From contig CAWGTB010000002.1 of NCBI GenBank assembly GCA_963825405.1, positions 186,001 through 250,000 of the forward strand: a stretch of 64,000 nucleotides of DNA, given 5' to 3'. The notes below the pieces were generated by a model. The model was not told where the DNA came from. It did not search any database and was given only the letters and a program-made list of their open reading frames with translations. This stretch comes from JACPNO01 sp963825405. GTDB taxonomy: Bacteria; Acidobacteriota; Terriglobia; Bryobacterales; Bryobacteraceae. The position numbers were made by a program, and so were the translations under genes. Positions 54,883 through 63,849 of this stretch are shown here, piece after piece (the first letter of the stretch is position 1; each line of letters begins with the position of its first letter).

Positions 54883-56247
54883 ATGTCGAGCCTTTTGATC
54901 TCATTTGCAAGACAGAACGTGAGATTGGGCGCAAGGTGGCTTTTTCGAACCAAACAAGCCATGCGTTTCGAATGGCTGGCCCTTTTAGCGTTCAAGCGGT
55001 TTACCGCTCCTGGCGATCAGGCATGGGTAACGTTGGAGGAGGTAGCCCGTCTCCCGCACTGGAGAGGTAAGTCTCGACACCATGTCGGGACCAACATCGG
55101 CCGCTATCTGCAGTCCCCCCAACTGAACGCCTTTCAGATCGTAACTGCGAAAGCACGCTGGGCCGGCCCCTATCGACTAAACCTGGATGGCCTTTCGATC
55201 GCGTTCGACATTCCGATGCAAAAGGCCCGGAATAGACTCCACTTGGGCGTTTTGCCTGGCGCATCCACGAGCCGGGCCGAGCTCATCGCGTTCACTTTGT
55301 CGTATGCACGAGCTCAGTGGCTATTTTTCCAAGGAAGGTTGACGTCGAACGCTCGGACGAATAGGAGCCCGGATAACGCCCACAGCCGGCTAATGCTCAT
55401 GGCAGGAAATCGATCCTACGGCACGACCTTGCAGCTTCTGGCATGCCTATCGGCAGTCGAGGTGCAATACCGCCTCGGCCAATTTCGCGCAGCGCGTCAG
55501 ACCCTCCTGGATAATGTTGCGCTCGTGCGTCGAACACCGGACTCCTCCCTCAAGGCGAAATACCATTTGAAGCTTGCTTGGGCATATCAGCGATCGTCAA
55601 CGGGCGATAAGTCGGACCGTGCGGTCAAGACTGCGCTAACCAAAGCGAGCTTTCTGGCCGAAAACAGCGGTGACCGATCTGCCCTCGCCCTCCTGGCGCA
55701 CCGCAGCGCTCTTTATTTAACGAAGAAACGTATGCACATGCGAGCGGTTGAGCAACTTGTTCTGGCACTTGAAGCGCATTTAATCATCGGCGACTATGAC
55801 GGCGTACAGGCAACTTGTGGAAACATCGGAAGCGTCATTCATCGCCTCGGGCCGAAGCATTATAGAGAGGCCCGACAGTGGTTGCTGTTGTCGATCGCGG
55901 TAGCCCGCTTGATGAGACTGGGACGAGACGATGCCCATGCGGAGATGATTCTCGGCAAGATTTATCTGGAGGACGGCAAGCGATCCCGTTCGCGATGGCT
56001 CCTCACGCGAGCGCAGCGCATCGCTAAAGATGCCGGTAACCGGGTTAATCTGGCTGACGTGAAGATGGTATGGGGGTTCTGGTACCAGCGTTTCGGAACT
56101 CGCGAGAAACAGATCGACACCCTGGTGGCCGCGCTTCGACTCTTTAGGAATCTTACGGAGTTCGACGCTGGCCAGAAGGAAAGGTACATGGCGGAGCGTT
56201 TCCCCGAAGTTTGGGAGGCTGTGACCGCGATTGCAGCGAAAAAGTGA
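54883..56247 (+). CDS. Winged-helix/TPR-like regulatory protein
   Basis: 454 residues from the ATG at 54883; a longer open frame upstream lies antisense to the receiver gene and is not coding. Residues 20-120 look like a winged helix (MRFEWLALLAFKRF, WVTLEEVARLPHWRGKSRHHVGTNIGRYL, WAGPYRLNLDGLSIAFDIP). The remainder is a chain of helical TPR-like hairpins (AVEVQYRLGQFRAARQTLLDNVALV, KYHLKLAWAYQRSSTGDKSDRAVKTALTKA, REARQWLLLSIAVARLMRLGRDDAHAEMILGKIYLEDG). This architecture recalls MalT/SARP-like regulators without an ATPase domain. The role in this cluster is unknown. Confidence 0.65.
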   Translation: MSSLLISFARQNVRLGARWLFRTKQAMRFEWLALLAFKRFTAPGDQAWVTLEEVARLPHWRGKSRHHVGTNIGRYLQSPQLNAFQIVTAKARWAGPYRLNLDGLSIAFDIPMQKARNRLHLGVLPGASTSRAELIAFTLSYARAQWLFFQGRLTSNARTNRSPDNAHSRLMLMAGNRSYGTTLQLLACLSAVEVQYRLGQFRAARQTLLDNVALVRRTPDSSLKAKYHLKLAWAYQRSSTGDKSDRAVKTALTKASFLAENSGDRSALALLAHRSALYLTKKRMHMRAVEQLVLALEAHLIIGDYDGVQATCGNIGSVIHRLGPKHYREARQWLLLSIAVARLMRLGRDDAHAEMILGKIYLEDGKRSRSRWLLTRAQRIAKDAGNRVNLADVKMVWGFWYQRFGTREKQIDTLVAALRLFRNLTEFDAGQKERYMAERFPEVWEAVTAIAAKK

Positions 56248-56434
56248 AGGCGATTGAGCAACGCGGGATGCGTGCCTCGACGCCGCTCGAGCTGCCTGTT
56301 TTTTTTGGCTCACTCCCTTATACTTTGAGTGAAGTCCCTCGAAAGGTCCGCGCGGATCGAGAAGATCCGAACGCCCGCGACCGTTCCCTCGGGCACTACT
56401 GTGTCCATTTCTGCTGGCACCCTTATTTAGGCTG

Positions 56435-57193
56435 ATGTCTGATCTCCTGTCACAATTGAATGCCCGTTGTCGTCGTTGGGTACCGCTGCTCCTCGTGCCA
56501 ACCTGGTATCTTACGGTGATTCCGGAGGTCCAAAGCGTGATTCAGAGCGCGAACGGCGAACCGGTCGAAGTTCGAGACGCATGCAAAGCAACCATATACG
56601 ACTTTTTCGAGAAGCGTCTTGCCAAAGGCAAGATCGCCCTCGGACACAAGTCTCGTTCGATGGACGGGGATCGGAAACCGATTGATACAGTAGTGATCCA
56701 CCATACCAGCAATCCTCGTGGTCTGCGGCCAAGCCGCCTTTCGGCCATCGAGCTGATTCGCCTCTATGGTCCGTATTTTGCGCAACCTGAGTCGGAAAAG
56801 AACCGACATTTCACGGGTCAGGCGATAGCTTCAGGACATGTGCGCAACGGGCAGCAGGTTTTCTGGCCGTATCATTGGATTATTCGTCGGGACGGACATG
56901 CTGAGCGCCTCCTTTATGATTCAGAAATTGGCTGGCACGCTGGCGATTGGGACATTAATTGCCGGAGTGTCGCCATTGTTTTCGACGGCGATTACGAACA
57001 TCGTCGGCCCTCGGATGCTGAACTCAAAGGGACCGCCGCACTTATTAGGAGCCACTATGGGTACGTGTCACAAACACACATTATCGGCCACAGAGAAGTG
57101 AATTCAAGGACCACCTGCCCGTCCGAACTCTTTATCGACGTTGCCGGCAGGGTTGGGTGGAAATCGGATCTGCTTGCACTGCTACGCGTTTGA
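56435..57193 (+). CDS. PGRP-type N-acetylmuramoyl-L-alanine amidase
   Basis: 252 residues. The amidase_2/PGRP fold is clear: TVVIHHTSNP with a zinc His, YHWIIRRDGHAERLL, EIGWHAGDWDINCRSVAIVFDGDYEHRRPSDAEL, and THIIGHREVNSRTTCPSEL with the second His and the zinc Cys. The N-terminus has one hydrophobic stretch (WVPLLLVPTWYLTVIP) that may be a membrane anchor. It cuts the amide between MurNAc and the stem peptide of peptidoglycan. It could be a chromosomal recycling enzyme or the lysin of a former prophage; no phage structural gene accompanies it. Confidence 0.85.
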   Translation: MSDLLSQLNARCRRWVPLLLVPTWYLTVIPEVQSVIQSANGEPVEVRDACKATIYDFFEKRLAKGKIALGHKSRSMDGDRKPIDTVVIHHTSNPRGLRPSRLSAIELIRLYGPYFAQPESEKNRHFTGQAIASGHVRNGQQVFWPYHWIIRRDGHAERLLYDSEIGWHAGDWDINCRSVAIVFDGDYEHRRPSDAELKGTAALIRSHYGYVSQTHIIGHREVNSRTTCPSELFIDVAGRVGWKSDLLALLRV

Positions 57194-57299
57194 ACTGTTA
57201 TCGCCACCCGGAGCGAATACTCGGTCCGGATTCGCCTGATCAGAATTCCAGTGGTTTACGGTTGAACGGCTGCGAGTCAGAAGATAGAGATGAGGCCGG

Positions 57300-57377
57300 G
57301 CCGCTTCGATGGCCCCTCGATCAATGCTGACGGATTTAATAGGATCTATTCGCCATGCGAGGGGCCATCGAAACGGC
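57300..57377. terminator. Long hairpin between convergent genes
   Basis: Arms of 20 bases (57300-57319 and 57358-57377) pair with one mismatch; the inner 15 (TTCGATGGCCCCTCG and its complement) are perfect. The 38-base centre is AT-rich. It lies between the convergent amidase and resolvase-like genes, 13 bases past the latter's stop. It could be a bidirectional terminator, or the relic of a small palindromic mobile element. Confidence 0.5.
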
Positions 57378-57390
57378 TTTGTGCCAACCT

Positions 57391-57965
57391 TTAGCCAGGG
57401 AAACTGACGTCGTCCGCGGTTCCGAAAAACGTCATCGCGACGGCTGCGGCATCGAAGATCAGTGAATTGTAGGGCTCGCTCTCCCAGAGGCGACGCTTGG
57501 CAGGAAGCTTCCACTTGAGCTCCTCAAACCATTCCGCCAACAAGCAAGCGATCTGATGCTGTTCCGACACTCATATCTCGCGAAGAACTTTCGCACTGTC
57601 TCCTTATCCACCACGCGAATGCGTACAGAACGGCACTTCGCTTCAGACCTTAACTTTTGTACGACACGAGCAACAGCATCATGACGATTTCGTGGGAGGC
57701 CGGTTCTGAGCCGCATCACGATGAGGCAAGGCGAGTGAAAATTCATTAAGCGCTCGATCCTCCGGCTGACCTTGGTTTCGAGAGAACCAGATTTGCCGTC
57801 ATAGTGCCGTACGCCCCAGTCCAGCAATGTAGCAACACCCTGGAAAACCGCAAATCCCAGCCTTCGCGGGCGGACTTCGAGCGCTAATAGGCGCTGCTCG
57901 AATAATGGGAGGCCGACAGAACGACCACGCGCACCAGTTAAAGACGTTTGCGTGTATTCAACCAT
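57391..57965 (-). CDS. RuvC/RNase-H-fold resolvase-like protein (one frameshift)
   Basis: About 190 residues. The first strand LLALEVRPRRLGFAVFQGVATLLDWGV has the shape of a RuvC/YqgF-like fold, with Glu where the first Asp usually sits. A helix (LETKVSRRIERLMNFHSPCLIVMRL), a strand around RIRVVDKETVRKFFA and, after a frame change near 57565, QHQIACLLAEWFEELKWKLPAKRRLWESEPYNSLIFDAAAVAMTFF supply the terminal acidic helix expected for this fold. A function as resolvase or nuclease is inference. It overlaps the end of the XRE gene upstream by 28 bases. Confidence 0.6.
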
Positions 57966-58282
57966 TCGAGTTTTTGCGTAATTAGTTTGGCGGACGACCT
58001 TTTCCCATTCCGTGTGTGAAGTCCCTTTTCAAATTCCATGATGTTGGTTTCGATCAGCGCGGAGACGTTCAAATGGATGCCCGTGAAGAGGGTCGCGACG
58101 GGCACACCAAAAATTACTTCATAAGCGAGAGCCGTGATAAGCGGCGGCGTGGCTTCAGATCGCTCGTGGCGCGAAATCTGTCCGGCATCCTTGTAGCCGA
58201 GGAGCAGCCCCAACTCTCTCTGGTTCAAGCCAGATCGTTTGCGATGGGTTCTCAGGTAAGTTCCTAGTACCTGTTTGTTCAT
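57938..58282 (-). CDS. XRE-family helix-turn-helix regulator
   Basis: 114 residues from the ATG at 58282 (MNKQVLGTYLRTHRKRSGLNQRELGLLLGYKDAGQISRHERSEATPPLITALAYEVIFGVPVATLF). This is a lambda-repressor-like HTH with the usual QxxLA-type helix (NQRELGLLLGY). The C-terminal half (IETNIMEFEKGLHT...) is a helical extension. A perfect palindrome at 58322-58337 lies 40 bases upstream of the start and is the likely operator. It is probably transcribed with the resolvase-like gene, whose start lies inside its 3' end. Confidence 0.88.
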   Translation of the reverse strand: MNKQVLGTYLRTHRKRSGLNQRELGLLLGYKDAGQISRHERSEATPPLITALAYEVIFGVPVATLFTGIHLNVSALIETNIMEFEKGLHTRNGKRSSAKLITQKLEWLNTRKRL

Positions 58283-58321
58283 AATGACAAGGTGCTTGTT
58301 TATTCGACCTTTCTCATTAAA

Positions 58322-58337
58322 TTTACCAGGCGGTAAA
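58322..58337. promoter_or_regulatory. Candidate XRE operator palindrome
   Basis: TTTACC and GGTAAA arms around AGGC, directly in the promoter region of the XRE gene and upstream of the recombinase operon on the other strand, so one repressor could control both directions. Confidence 0.5.
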
Positions 58338-58703
58338 ACAACCGCTAGGTTGCAAAATATGCACGCCATGCAAATATCCTTGGCGTTTCCCACGACGATC
58401 TGTGCTCACCGGGGACAAATGTTCGGGGGACCCTCCCGTGAAGGTGGACGAACCTGTGTGGCGAGTGTGGATGATCTGTGACTTTCAAGGTCAGCGCTCC
58501 TTGGGGATCGTTGTGCGCGCTGTGCTTTTTGCCGTTTTGCGGTCCCTTCTTCGCCGGAGTTTCCTTCGGGCCCAGCCTGCCACGAGGTGCTCGATCGGCC
58601 GTCCAACGAGATCGAGCAGAATGTCGCAGCTCCATCCAAGAATGATTCTGATGATGAGATCGAGCATCCCGTCATGGTTGCGGCCAGTGAGTGATCAGAA
58701 AAG
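58338..58703. other. Region without a supportable gene
   Basis: The 366 bases between the XRE operator and the small ORF at 58704 hold open frames on both strands but none with convincing start, composition and conservation together. One plus-strand frame ending at about 58699 has an acidic C-terminus (NDSDDEIEHPVMVAASE) that could be the end of a broken small gene. Near 58690-58715 a short duplication GTGAGTGATCAG / GTGAGCGATCAG is seen. Confidence 0.4.
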
Positions 58704-59024
58704 GTGAGCGATCAGGCGTCCAAAGACATAACGCACCGGCGACGCACGCATCATCACAGCAGCGCTCGTCGCACAAAGTTGGTTACCTATTCTTCGATCG
58801 ATTACTTCGGTAGACTCCACATGATGAACGCGCAGGACCCGGACAACTGGAACGAAGCCCAGCGTGAGCAGTATCTGCGTGAACTGGAGGCTATGGCCGA
58901 ACTCCTGCTCGACATCTACCTGTACGACCACCACAGCGGCAAGTCGAAGAAGGCCGATGCTTTGACACATCCGGAGCACGGTTTTAAGATCAAACGGAAA
59001 GGTCTCACAAACAATAACATTTGA
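58704..59024 (+). CDS. Small charged protein coupled to the serine recombinase
   Basis: 106 residues from a GTG; an internal ATG at 58821 (MMNAQDPDNWN) is an alternative. The N-terminus is basic and His-rich (THRRRTHHHSSARRTK); the C-terminal half is helical and acidic, then basic (EAQREQYLRELEAMAELLLDIYLYDHHSGKSKKADALTHPEHGFKIKRKG). Its TGA overlaps the TTG/TGA junction that starts the recombinase. A small accessory protein such as a recombination directionality factor would fit, but there is no direct evidence. Confidence 0.55.
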   Translation: MSDQASKDITHRRRTHHHSSARRTKLVTYSSIDYFGRLHMMNAQDPDNWNEAQREQYLRELEAMAELLLDIYLYDHHSGKSKKADALTHPEHGFKIKRKGLTNNNI

Positions 59025-60664
59025 ACCACATGACTTGTGTAATCTATTGCCGTGTTTCCTCCAGGGAGCAAATGGAGGGAACTAGCCTCGAAGTCCAGGA
59101 AGCAGCTTGCCGTGAATATGCTCGCGTAAAGGACATCGAAATTTTAAAAATATTCATCGAACAGGGTGAGTCGGCGAAATTCGCCGACCGCACACAGTTG
59201 GTCGAACTGATCGATTTCTGCCGAGGTCACAAGGGTTCGGTCAACACACTTTTAGTTTGGAAGGTTGATCGGTTCGCCCGGAATGTCGCGGACCACTTCA
59301 GCGTGAAAACGACCCTCGGTAGATACGGTGTCGGCATTGTATCCGTGACAGAGCCCATCGATGCAAAACCTGAAGGGCGGCTGATGGAAACTATCCTCGC
59401 CGGCTTCGCTCAATTCGATAATGACATCCGCGCGGTGCGTACGGTCCAGGGCATGCATAGAAAAATTCAGGAGGGCATCTTTCCGTGGGCGCCGCCGTTC
59501 GGATACAAACGCTCGGCGGCCAACAGCGAAAAGAAAAACTTTGCAGATGTCCCCGACCAGGCTGCATTTGGATTGCTCCGAAGGGCATGGAGAGAATTCG
59601 CTACCGGCGCATTTACCCAGGCCGAGATGGGCCGCCGCATGCAATCATGGGGCCTGAGCGGCCCGCGCTCACCTGCGTTCACCCCTCAGTTCCTGTCGCA
59701 GCTTTTCGCAAATCGCTATTATGCCGGAATCCTCGTCGATCCGTGGGACGGTGAAGAACACGAGGGCAAGCACGTTCCCATGGTGACCCTCGAACAATTT
59801 GCCCGTGTGCAGCAGGTCCTCGCTGGGCGAAACCGGTCCGTTAGCCATCAAAAGGAGAGGCCTGAGTTTCCCGTGCGCGGGCTCGTGCGCTGCCACGGTT
59901 GCCAGCATTATATGATGGGCGGCTTTTCGCGCGGCCGGAGCCAGCGCTATCCATATTATTGGTGCAAGGTTAAATCCTGCCCGAATCGCAGCAAGAGCTA
60001 TCCCGCGTCAACCGTGCACAAGGAGTTTGAGGAGTTTCTCCAAAATGTCACACCAAGAGAGAAGGCACTGCGCGAGATCGGCGATCAACTGATTAAGTCG
60101 ATCGAACAACGGCGATCTGGTCAGGATGGGCTGAGGGCGCGTCGTAGCGAACGCATGGCAAGCCTCCGGCGCGAACATAATGAACTGATCCGCATGCGGG
60201 CACAGGGTCTCATAAGCGACCAGGAATTCCTGCATCAAAAAAACTTCCTGACGGACCGCCGTGGCGAGATCGAGAGTAGAAATGCGCAGGCCGTAAACTT
60301 CGATAATGTCCGAACGCAGCTTAGGGCCATCGTGACTCCGCTCGTCCACCTGACCGAGACCCGACGAACATTGATCCCCGCCCTTCGCCGCCGGTTCGAC
60401 CGTATTCTGCTTCCGGCCGGATTCGTAAATGGCAAAAGTCGAACCGCCGAGTTGGGGCTTCTTTTCAGCACAATTGCGGCATCCTCGGGCAACAATTCAC
60501 CTGGGGTGCCCTCCGCTTCCACAAAGTTGAACCACGTAATCTCGGAAATTCAGGAGCTCTGGAACGTTTTGAACGGAATCGAGGAGCCGAAACCGGAGCG
60601 CAAAAGCCGGTTCGAGAATAGTCATCGGAATAGACTCCGATGGAGACGGTTGAACCAAGTTTGA
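59021..60664 (+). CDS. Large serine recombinase
   Basis: 547 residues from a TTG at 59021 (an ATG at 59030 is also possible). Resolvase domain with the catalytic Ser in VIYCRVSSREQMEGTSLEVQ, LLVWKVDRFARNVADHF, and GRLMETILAGFAQFDNDIRAVRTVQGM; recombinase domain (GAFTQAEMGRRMQSWGL, FLSQLFANRYYAGILVD); zinc ribbon (LVRCHGCQHYMMGGFSRG, YYWCKVKSCPN); and a coiled-coil C-terminus. This is the layout of phage- and ICE-type serine integrases. It should integrate or excise a mobile element at a short core site. The frame is intact, and it lies just upstream of the caspase-helicase gene. Confidence 0.94.
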   Translation: MNHMTCVIYCRVSSREQMEGTSLEVQEAACREYARVKDIEILKIFIEQGESAKFADRTQLVELIDFCRGHKGSVNTLLVWKVDRFARNVADHFSVKTTLGRYGVGIVSVTEPIDAKPEGRLMETILAGFAQFDNDIRAVRTVQGMHRKIQEGIFPWAPPFGYKRSAANSEKKNFADVPDQAAFGLLRRAWREFATGAFTQAEMGRRMQSWGLSGPRSPAFTPQFLSQLFANRYYAGILVDPWDGEEHEGKHVPMVTLEQFARVQQVLAGRNRSVSHQKERPEFPVRGLVRCHGCQHYMMGGFSRGRSQRYPYYWCKVKSCPNRSKSYPASTVHKEFEEFLQNVTPREKALREIGDQLIKSIEQRRSGQDGLRARRSERMASLRREHNELIRMRAQGLISDQEFLHQKNFLTDRRGEIESRNAQAVNFDNVRTQLRAIVTPLVHLTETRRTLIPALRRRFDRILLPAGFVNGKSRTAELGLLFSTIAASSGNNSPGVPSASTKLNHVISEIQELWNVLNGIEEPKPERKSRFENSHRNRLRWRRLNQV

Positions 60665-60671
60665 GCTAACC

Positions 60672-60693
60672 GCTTAATGAGTTATGGTTAAGC
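60672..60693. repeat. Short inverted repeat between recombinase and caspase-helicase
   Basis: GCTTAA and TTAAGC with a 10-base centre, directly after the recombinase stop. It is the only structured element in the 85-base gap before the caspase-helicase gene; it may be a weak terminator or an operator. A TACACT box at 60738-60743 is a poor -10 candidate. Confidence 0.4.
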
Positions 60694-60749
60694 TAAATCC
60701 ATTTTAGTCTGAACTGGCATGCCTGTCGATTCTCTTCTACACTACAAGC

Positions 60750-63700
60750 ATGCTGAGAGGTCTATTCATTGGCATTGACCGACATGCCTCAGCCCGTATC
60801 AAGTGGCTGTCTTGCGCGCGTCGGGATGCGACAGCCCTGCACGCACTTTTCAGTGACACGTTTGGCGGCAACAATTCACTGATAGTCGATGAACAGGCCA
60901 CTCGTCTTCAAATCAAGCATTCCTTCGAAGAACTCCAGAATGCAACAGAAGAAGACATGGTTGTTATCACCTTTTCCGGTCACGGCTCAGAAACGCACGA
61001 GCTCATTACCTATGACGCCGACGTTATCAATCTACCAGACACGAGTATTCCACTGGAACTATTGGGTGAATGGATTTCGAAAATTCCCGCTCGAAATCTC
61101 ATTCTTGTTCTGGACTGCTGCTTCTCCGGCGGTATGGACGTAAAGGGACTTCAGGTTGAGGCCGTACCGCGCGATCTTCCTTCAACTGAGAGTAGGCTCC
61201 AGCAGCTATCGGGAAAAGGTCGCCTAATTCTTACAGCTTCGGCAGCCAACGAACCCGCATGGGAGAGCGGTAAATTTCGCCATGGCCTTCTAACCCGTTC
61301 TCTCTTGGACGCACTCCAAGGGCCAGAGGAAGTTGTGGAAGGAGGAAAGCTATCCATCTACCGTCTGCTTGAATACGTGACAAAACGAGTTATCGATGGC
61401 GCCGCGTTGATTGGGAAGATTCAAACTCCATCAATCCGTGGGTCGATAGACGGAGACTTAGCTTGGCCGGTTTTCGTCCCAGGTGCCGCGTACTTCAAAG
61501 CGTTTCCCGACCTTCAGCACGCTGTCGCCGTACCAGATATCCAGTGCCTTGCCCACTTTGGCTTCCCTTCCCTAGTGATTTCTGCATGGGCGGGATTCAT
61601 CCCCTCGCTCAATCAACTTCAGCTCGACGCGATCAATGACTATGGTCTATTGAGCGGCGACCATTTGGTCGTATCTGCTCCCACGTCCTCCGGTAAAACG
61701 CTGATCGGAGAATTGGCTGCGGTGAACGGCGCGCTGCAGCGTAAACGGGCTTTCTTTCTGTTTCCGCTAAAAGCGCTCGCCAATGACAAGTGGCGTCACT
61801 TCAGTCAGACGTATGGACCATTCGGCCTCCGGACGATCCGAGTGACCGGCGACAGCACGAGCGATGAGATTGCTACCCCTTCTTCGGGGTCAATATGACA
61901 TTTGTCTCATGACTTATGAAAAGTGTGCTGCGATGCTCTTGGGTAACCCGTATCTTTTAGAACAGGTCGGGACGGTCGTGGTTGACGAGGTCCAGATGAT
62001 CACGGACATGTCTCGCGGAGTGAACCTGGAATTTCTGATCACACTCCTTCGGATGCGACGGCGTACGGGTGCCGAGCCACAAGTGATTGCTCTGTCGGCT
62101 GTAATCGGTGATACAAATGGTTTTGAGCGCTGGCTTGGCGGGCGCCTGTTGCGTCGAAATGAGCGGCCCGTACCCCTGGAGGAAGGCTTGCTTCGAGCAG
62201 ACGGAAGCTTCAGGTACCTGGACGCCTCAAGCAATGAGGAAAAGATCATCCCTACATACATCCGGCCTGAGTACCGGAAGGGGTCTAGCCAGGATCTCAT
62301 TATTCCACTGGTTCGAAAGCTCACGGGCGAAAACAAGAGCGCCATTATCTTTCGAGAGACAAAATCCGAAGCTCGGTCTTGCGCAAAGTATTTGGCTGAG
62401 GCCCTGTCCCTGCCTCCCGCCCATAACGCTCTTCAAGGGCTCCCCGCCGGCGACGTCTCTGTTGCTGCAGAGGACCTACGGGAAACTCTGAGGAGAGGTG
62501 TCGGGTTCCACGTCGCCGACTTGGCGCCCGACGAGCGACAAGTAATTGAGGAAGAGTTTCGGAAAGCAAAGGAGTTGCGCGTATTGGCGGCCACCACGAC
62601 CTTGGCGATGGGAGTGAACACGCCCGCCGAGGCAGTGATAATTACGGGCCTTGAGCATCCGGGAAATCAACCATATTCGATAGCCGAGTACAAGAATATT
62701 GTGGGCCGCGCAGGCCGGCTTGGCCTTGCCGCGCGCGGTACTTCCTATCTAATAGCGCTAACACCGAACGACGAGCACTATCTTTGGAATCGGTATGTTA
62801 AAGGTTCTCCTGAATCAATTCACTCTCAACTCCTCCAAACCGATTCGGACTTGCGGTCGTTGGTGCTGCGCGTTCTCGCCACCGCAGAATTCTCAAAGTC
62901 GGGAATGCAGCCGGGCGATATTACCGATTTCTTGGAGGAAAGTTTTGCGGCTTTTCTGCACAAACAGATTACTCCAAGCTGGAGCTGGGATCGGGACGCC
63001 ATTAACAGCGCCGTGGCTGACCTCCTCCGGCATAAGTTGGTCGATGCCGATGCGACTAGCCTTCTGCACCTCACCGAGTTGGGCCGCCTCGCGGGAGTCT
63101 CTGGGACCGAGGTTGAGTCTGTCATTCGGGTGGTCGATGCCCTGCTGGGCGTTCCATCGGCGGAGATCAACGATCCCACCCTGATCGCTGTAACACAGCT
63201 GACGGTTGAGCTGGATGACGTGCTTTTCCCGATGAACAAGAAGAGCACGCAAAAGGAACCGCAGATGTGGTTTGGGGAGTTACGGCGTCAAGGAATACCC
63301 GGCCACATCCTGAGTTCTCTCCAGAGGTTTGTATCGGAACGGCATTTCCCAACCCTTAGGGCAAAGAAGGCGGCTGCTTGTTTGATGTGGATTGCGGGTA
63401 TGCCCATGTCAGAGATCGAAGCTGCTGCAACGCAATTTGGTGGTGGCTTCGGCGGAGCGGCCGGACCGATGCGCTCAGTGAAGTCAAGAACATGTGATTT
63501 ACTTCCTACGGTTGGAAGAATAGCGGAGATCCTAGCGAAAGATTTGACTCTGGGACATCGTGTGGAGCGTCTACTTACACGACTTGAGATAGGCTTGCCA
63601 TCAGTGGCAATAGATTTGGAGGACCTCTTGGGGGACAGGATTGCGCGCGGTGACTATCTACGACTTATCGACAAAGACCTCATCACACCTACCGCGCTGC

Positions 63701-63849
63701 AAGGGGCGTCCGACGATTTGATTTTAAGCTGCATCGACAAGAGCCGCATGAAACTTGAGATTATCAAAACTCTGATTACGCATTGGAAACCGAGTATCGC
63801 AGCCGCGGGTCAAGCAACGGCACCCATCTTGCCTCCGTACCAACCATAG
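60750..63849 (+). CDS. Caspase-like protease fused to a superfamily 2 helicase (one frameshift)
   Basis: Reconstructed length about 1,030 residues. Residues 1-240 are a caspase/metacaspase-like C14 domain: LRGLFIGIDRHA, catalytic His78 in VVITFSGHGSE and catalytic Cys124 in ILVLDCCFSGG. From about residue 285 a Ski2/Hel308-like helicase follows: LNQLQLDAI, Walker A APTSSGKT (310-317), FFLFPLKALANDKW, VTGD; after a frame break near 61875-61885 VVVDEVQMITD (motif II), QVIALSAVIGD, AIIFRETKSEA, VLAATTTLAMGVNTPAEAVII and NIVGRAGRLG (motif VI), then helical bundles to LPPYQP. One more C in a C4 run restores the frame. The fusion suggests nucleic-acid sensing coupled to proteolysis. Confidence 0.85.

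Noticed and set aside
20217..58000. RuvC of the RuvABC resolvasome at 57391
   Set aside because: The RuvC-like protein has an altered first catalytic residue and lies in the accessory region, far from ruvAB; it is not a normal RuvC.
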